Part shown: positions 5,021 to 5,409 of the stretch, in pieces
Layout: the number at the start of each line of letters is the position of its first letter
Numbering within the stretch: the first letter of the stretch is position 1
Source of the DNA: Chloroflexota bacterium
GTDB taxonomy: Bacteria; Chloroflexota; Limnocylindria; Limnocylindrales; CSP1-4
DNA length: 5,409 bases
NCBI GenBank assembly: GCA_021786915.1
Contig: JAJYMP010000588.1
Span: forward strand, 1-5,409
Direction: 5' to 3'
Position numbers and translations under genes: made by a program
Notes under the pieces: generated by a model
The model's database searches: none
The model's input: the letters and a program-made list of their open reading frames with translations, nothing else
What the model was told of the DNA's origin: nothing

Positions 5021-5126
5021 CCGTCGGGAGGGCCGTCGGGACCGACCTGCGGGGGACCCCGTCCGGTGATGGCCCGTGCCCATGGGACCGGGCCATCGGT
5101 CACGAACCAGTCGGCCCTCCCGACGG
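5021..5126. repeat. Nested inverted repeat upstream of the flavodoxin gene
   Basis: The outer arms CCGTCGGGAGGGCCG (5021-5035) and CGGCCCTCCCGACGG (5112-5126) are perfect 15-bp complements. Inside lies GATGGCCCG (5068-5076) with CGGGCCATC (5089-5097), 9 bp, around the palindrome CCCATGGG (5079-5086). The 9-mer CCGTCGGGA also repeats directly at 5021-5029 and 5033-5041. A smaller hairpin, GGCTC/GAGCC, lies at 5008-5023. The element starts about 53 nt past the oxidase stop and ends 52 bp before the flavodoxin ATG. It could act as a terminator, leader or operator; no T-tract is present. Confidence 0.6.
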
Positions 5127-5148
5127 TGTTGGGCCGTGGAGGTCGTCA

Positions 5149-5179
5149 GCCTCGTGGAGGCGGGCGGGCCGAGAGGCCC
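5149..5179 (-). terminator. Tandem hairpins at the end of the FAD oxidase gene
   Basis: GGGCC-GAGA-GGCCC at 5166-5179 touches the TAG stop, and GCCTC-GTG-GAGGC follows at 5149-5161. Both have 5-bp GC stems and short loops, read on the minus strand just after the oxidase. No T-tract follows, so this would be an unconventional GC-type terminator or transcript-end stabiliser. Confidence 0.35.
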
Positions 5180-5409
5180 TAGGCGAGAACGCGCCCGGGG
5201 TTGAGAAGGCCGCGAGGGTCGAGTGCGTGCTTGATGGCGCGCATCACCGCGACGGCCGGCTCGCCCCGCTGGCGGACGAGCCAGTCGCGCCGGACGGCGC
5301 CGATGCCGTGCTCCCCGGTCACCGTGCCATCGAGGGCGAGCGCCGCCTCGAACAGCTCCGTCCGGGCCTCGCGGAGGCGGGCGGCGGCCGTCGCCTCCGG
5401 CTCGTCGCG
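5179..5409 (-). CDS. FAD-linked oxidase (GlcD / D-lactate dehydrogenase type), C-terminal 76 residues
   Basis: The 3' end of a minus-strand gene entering from the right edge; the window starts exactly on a codon. The fragment reads TELFEAALALDGTVTGEHGIG, then VRRDWL, VMRAIKHALDP and RGLLNPGRVLA before TAG. GTVTGEHGIG followed by a Lys/Arg-x-x-hydrophobic segment, and the closing MRAIKHALDPRGLLNPG, are hallmarks of the FAD-linked oxidase C-terminal domain (PF02913). It is seen in glycolate oxidase GlcD, D-lactate dehydrogenase and alkyldihydroxyacetonephosphate synthase-type enzymes, where the HGIG region lies at the active site and the last helix packs near the FAD. The family oxidises 2-hydroxy acids with FAD; the exact substrate cannot be told from this end. 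The next gene downstream is the flavodoxin, but a 209-bp palindromic gap argues against simple co-transcription. Confidence 0.9.
   Translation of the reverse strand, partial: RDEPEATAAARLREARTELFEAALALDGTVTGEHGIGAVRRDWLVRQRGEPAVAVMRAIKHALDPRGLLNPGRVLA

Noticed and set aside
4448..5182. 244-codon plus frame across the flavodoxin gene
   Set aside because: It is antisense to a clear flavodoxin, Arg/Gly-rich, with no domain signal. Its end passes through the palindromic gap.
1..5409. Search for CRISPR arrays, tRNA/rRNA genes, transposases and terminal inverted repeats of IS elements
   Set aside because: No regularly spaced repeats, no cloverleaf-like or rRNA-like segments, and no transposase motifs were seen.

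Overview
The window is very GC-rich, with G or C at most third codon positions. It carries GTG starts, short spacers and a 4-bp start/stop overlap. Together with the family content and TAnnnT-type -10 boxes placed to give leaderless starts, this suggests a high-GC Actinomycetota or Chloroflexota chromosome (a Limnocylindria-like lineage is possible). The lineage is an inference; there is no rRNA or other marker here. No phage gene, transposase, CRISPR array or RNA gene was found.

Left part (1-3155). A minus-strand pair begins at a leaderless-looking ATG at 2308: a full-length thioredoxin-fold/six-hairpin DUF255 protein (YyaL/SPATA20 family, CHWC motif), followed with a GTGA overlap by a GNAT acetyltransferase that runs off the left edge. 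Divergently, from a 61-bp spacer, a plus-strand gene encodes a 261-aa protein with a papain-like Cys/His/Asp(Asn) motif set; this is the least characterised protein of the window. The spacer holds two back-to-back TAnnnT boxes and a 9-bp tandem repeat with one-turn spacing, so it looks like a shared control region.

Middle (3156-4429). Two small minus-strand zinc-ribbon genes lie here: a soluble 74-aa protein with a clear Shine-Dalgarno sequence, and a 122-aa protein with one N-terminal membrane segment and a C-terminal CxxC/CxxC ribbon. Between them are 471 bp without a convincing gene. This gap contains an unusually AT-rich patch, three small hairpins, and a 14-bp direct repeat whose second copy covers the stop codon of the membrane zinc-ribbon gene.

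Right part (4430-5409). A minus-strand flavodoxin-domain protein with a short His-rich tail lies downstream of the C-terminal 76 residues of a GlcD-type FAD-linked oxidase, which enters from the right edge. The 209-bp gap between them is full of palindromes: two hairpins right at the oxidase stop, then a nested inverted repeat with 15-bp outer arms. It probably combines oxidase termination with the promoter or operator of the flavodoxin gene.

Functionally the window looks like housekeeping and accessory redox genes rather than one dedicated pathway. The points most worth following are the papain-like family, the nested palindrome, and the repeat-bounded segment in the middle.
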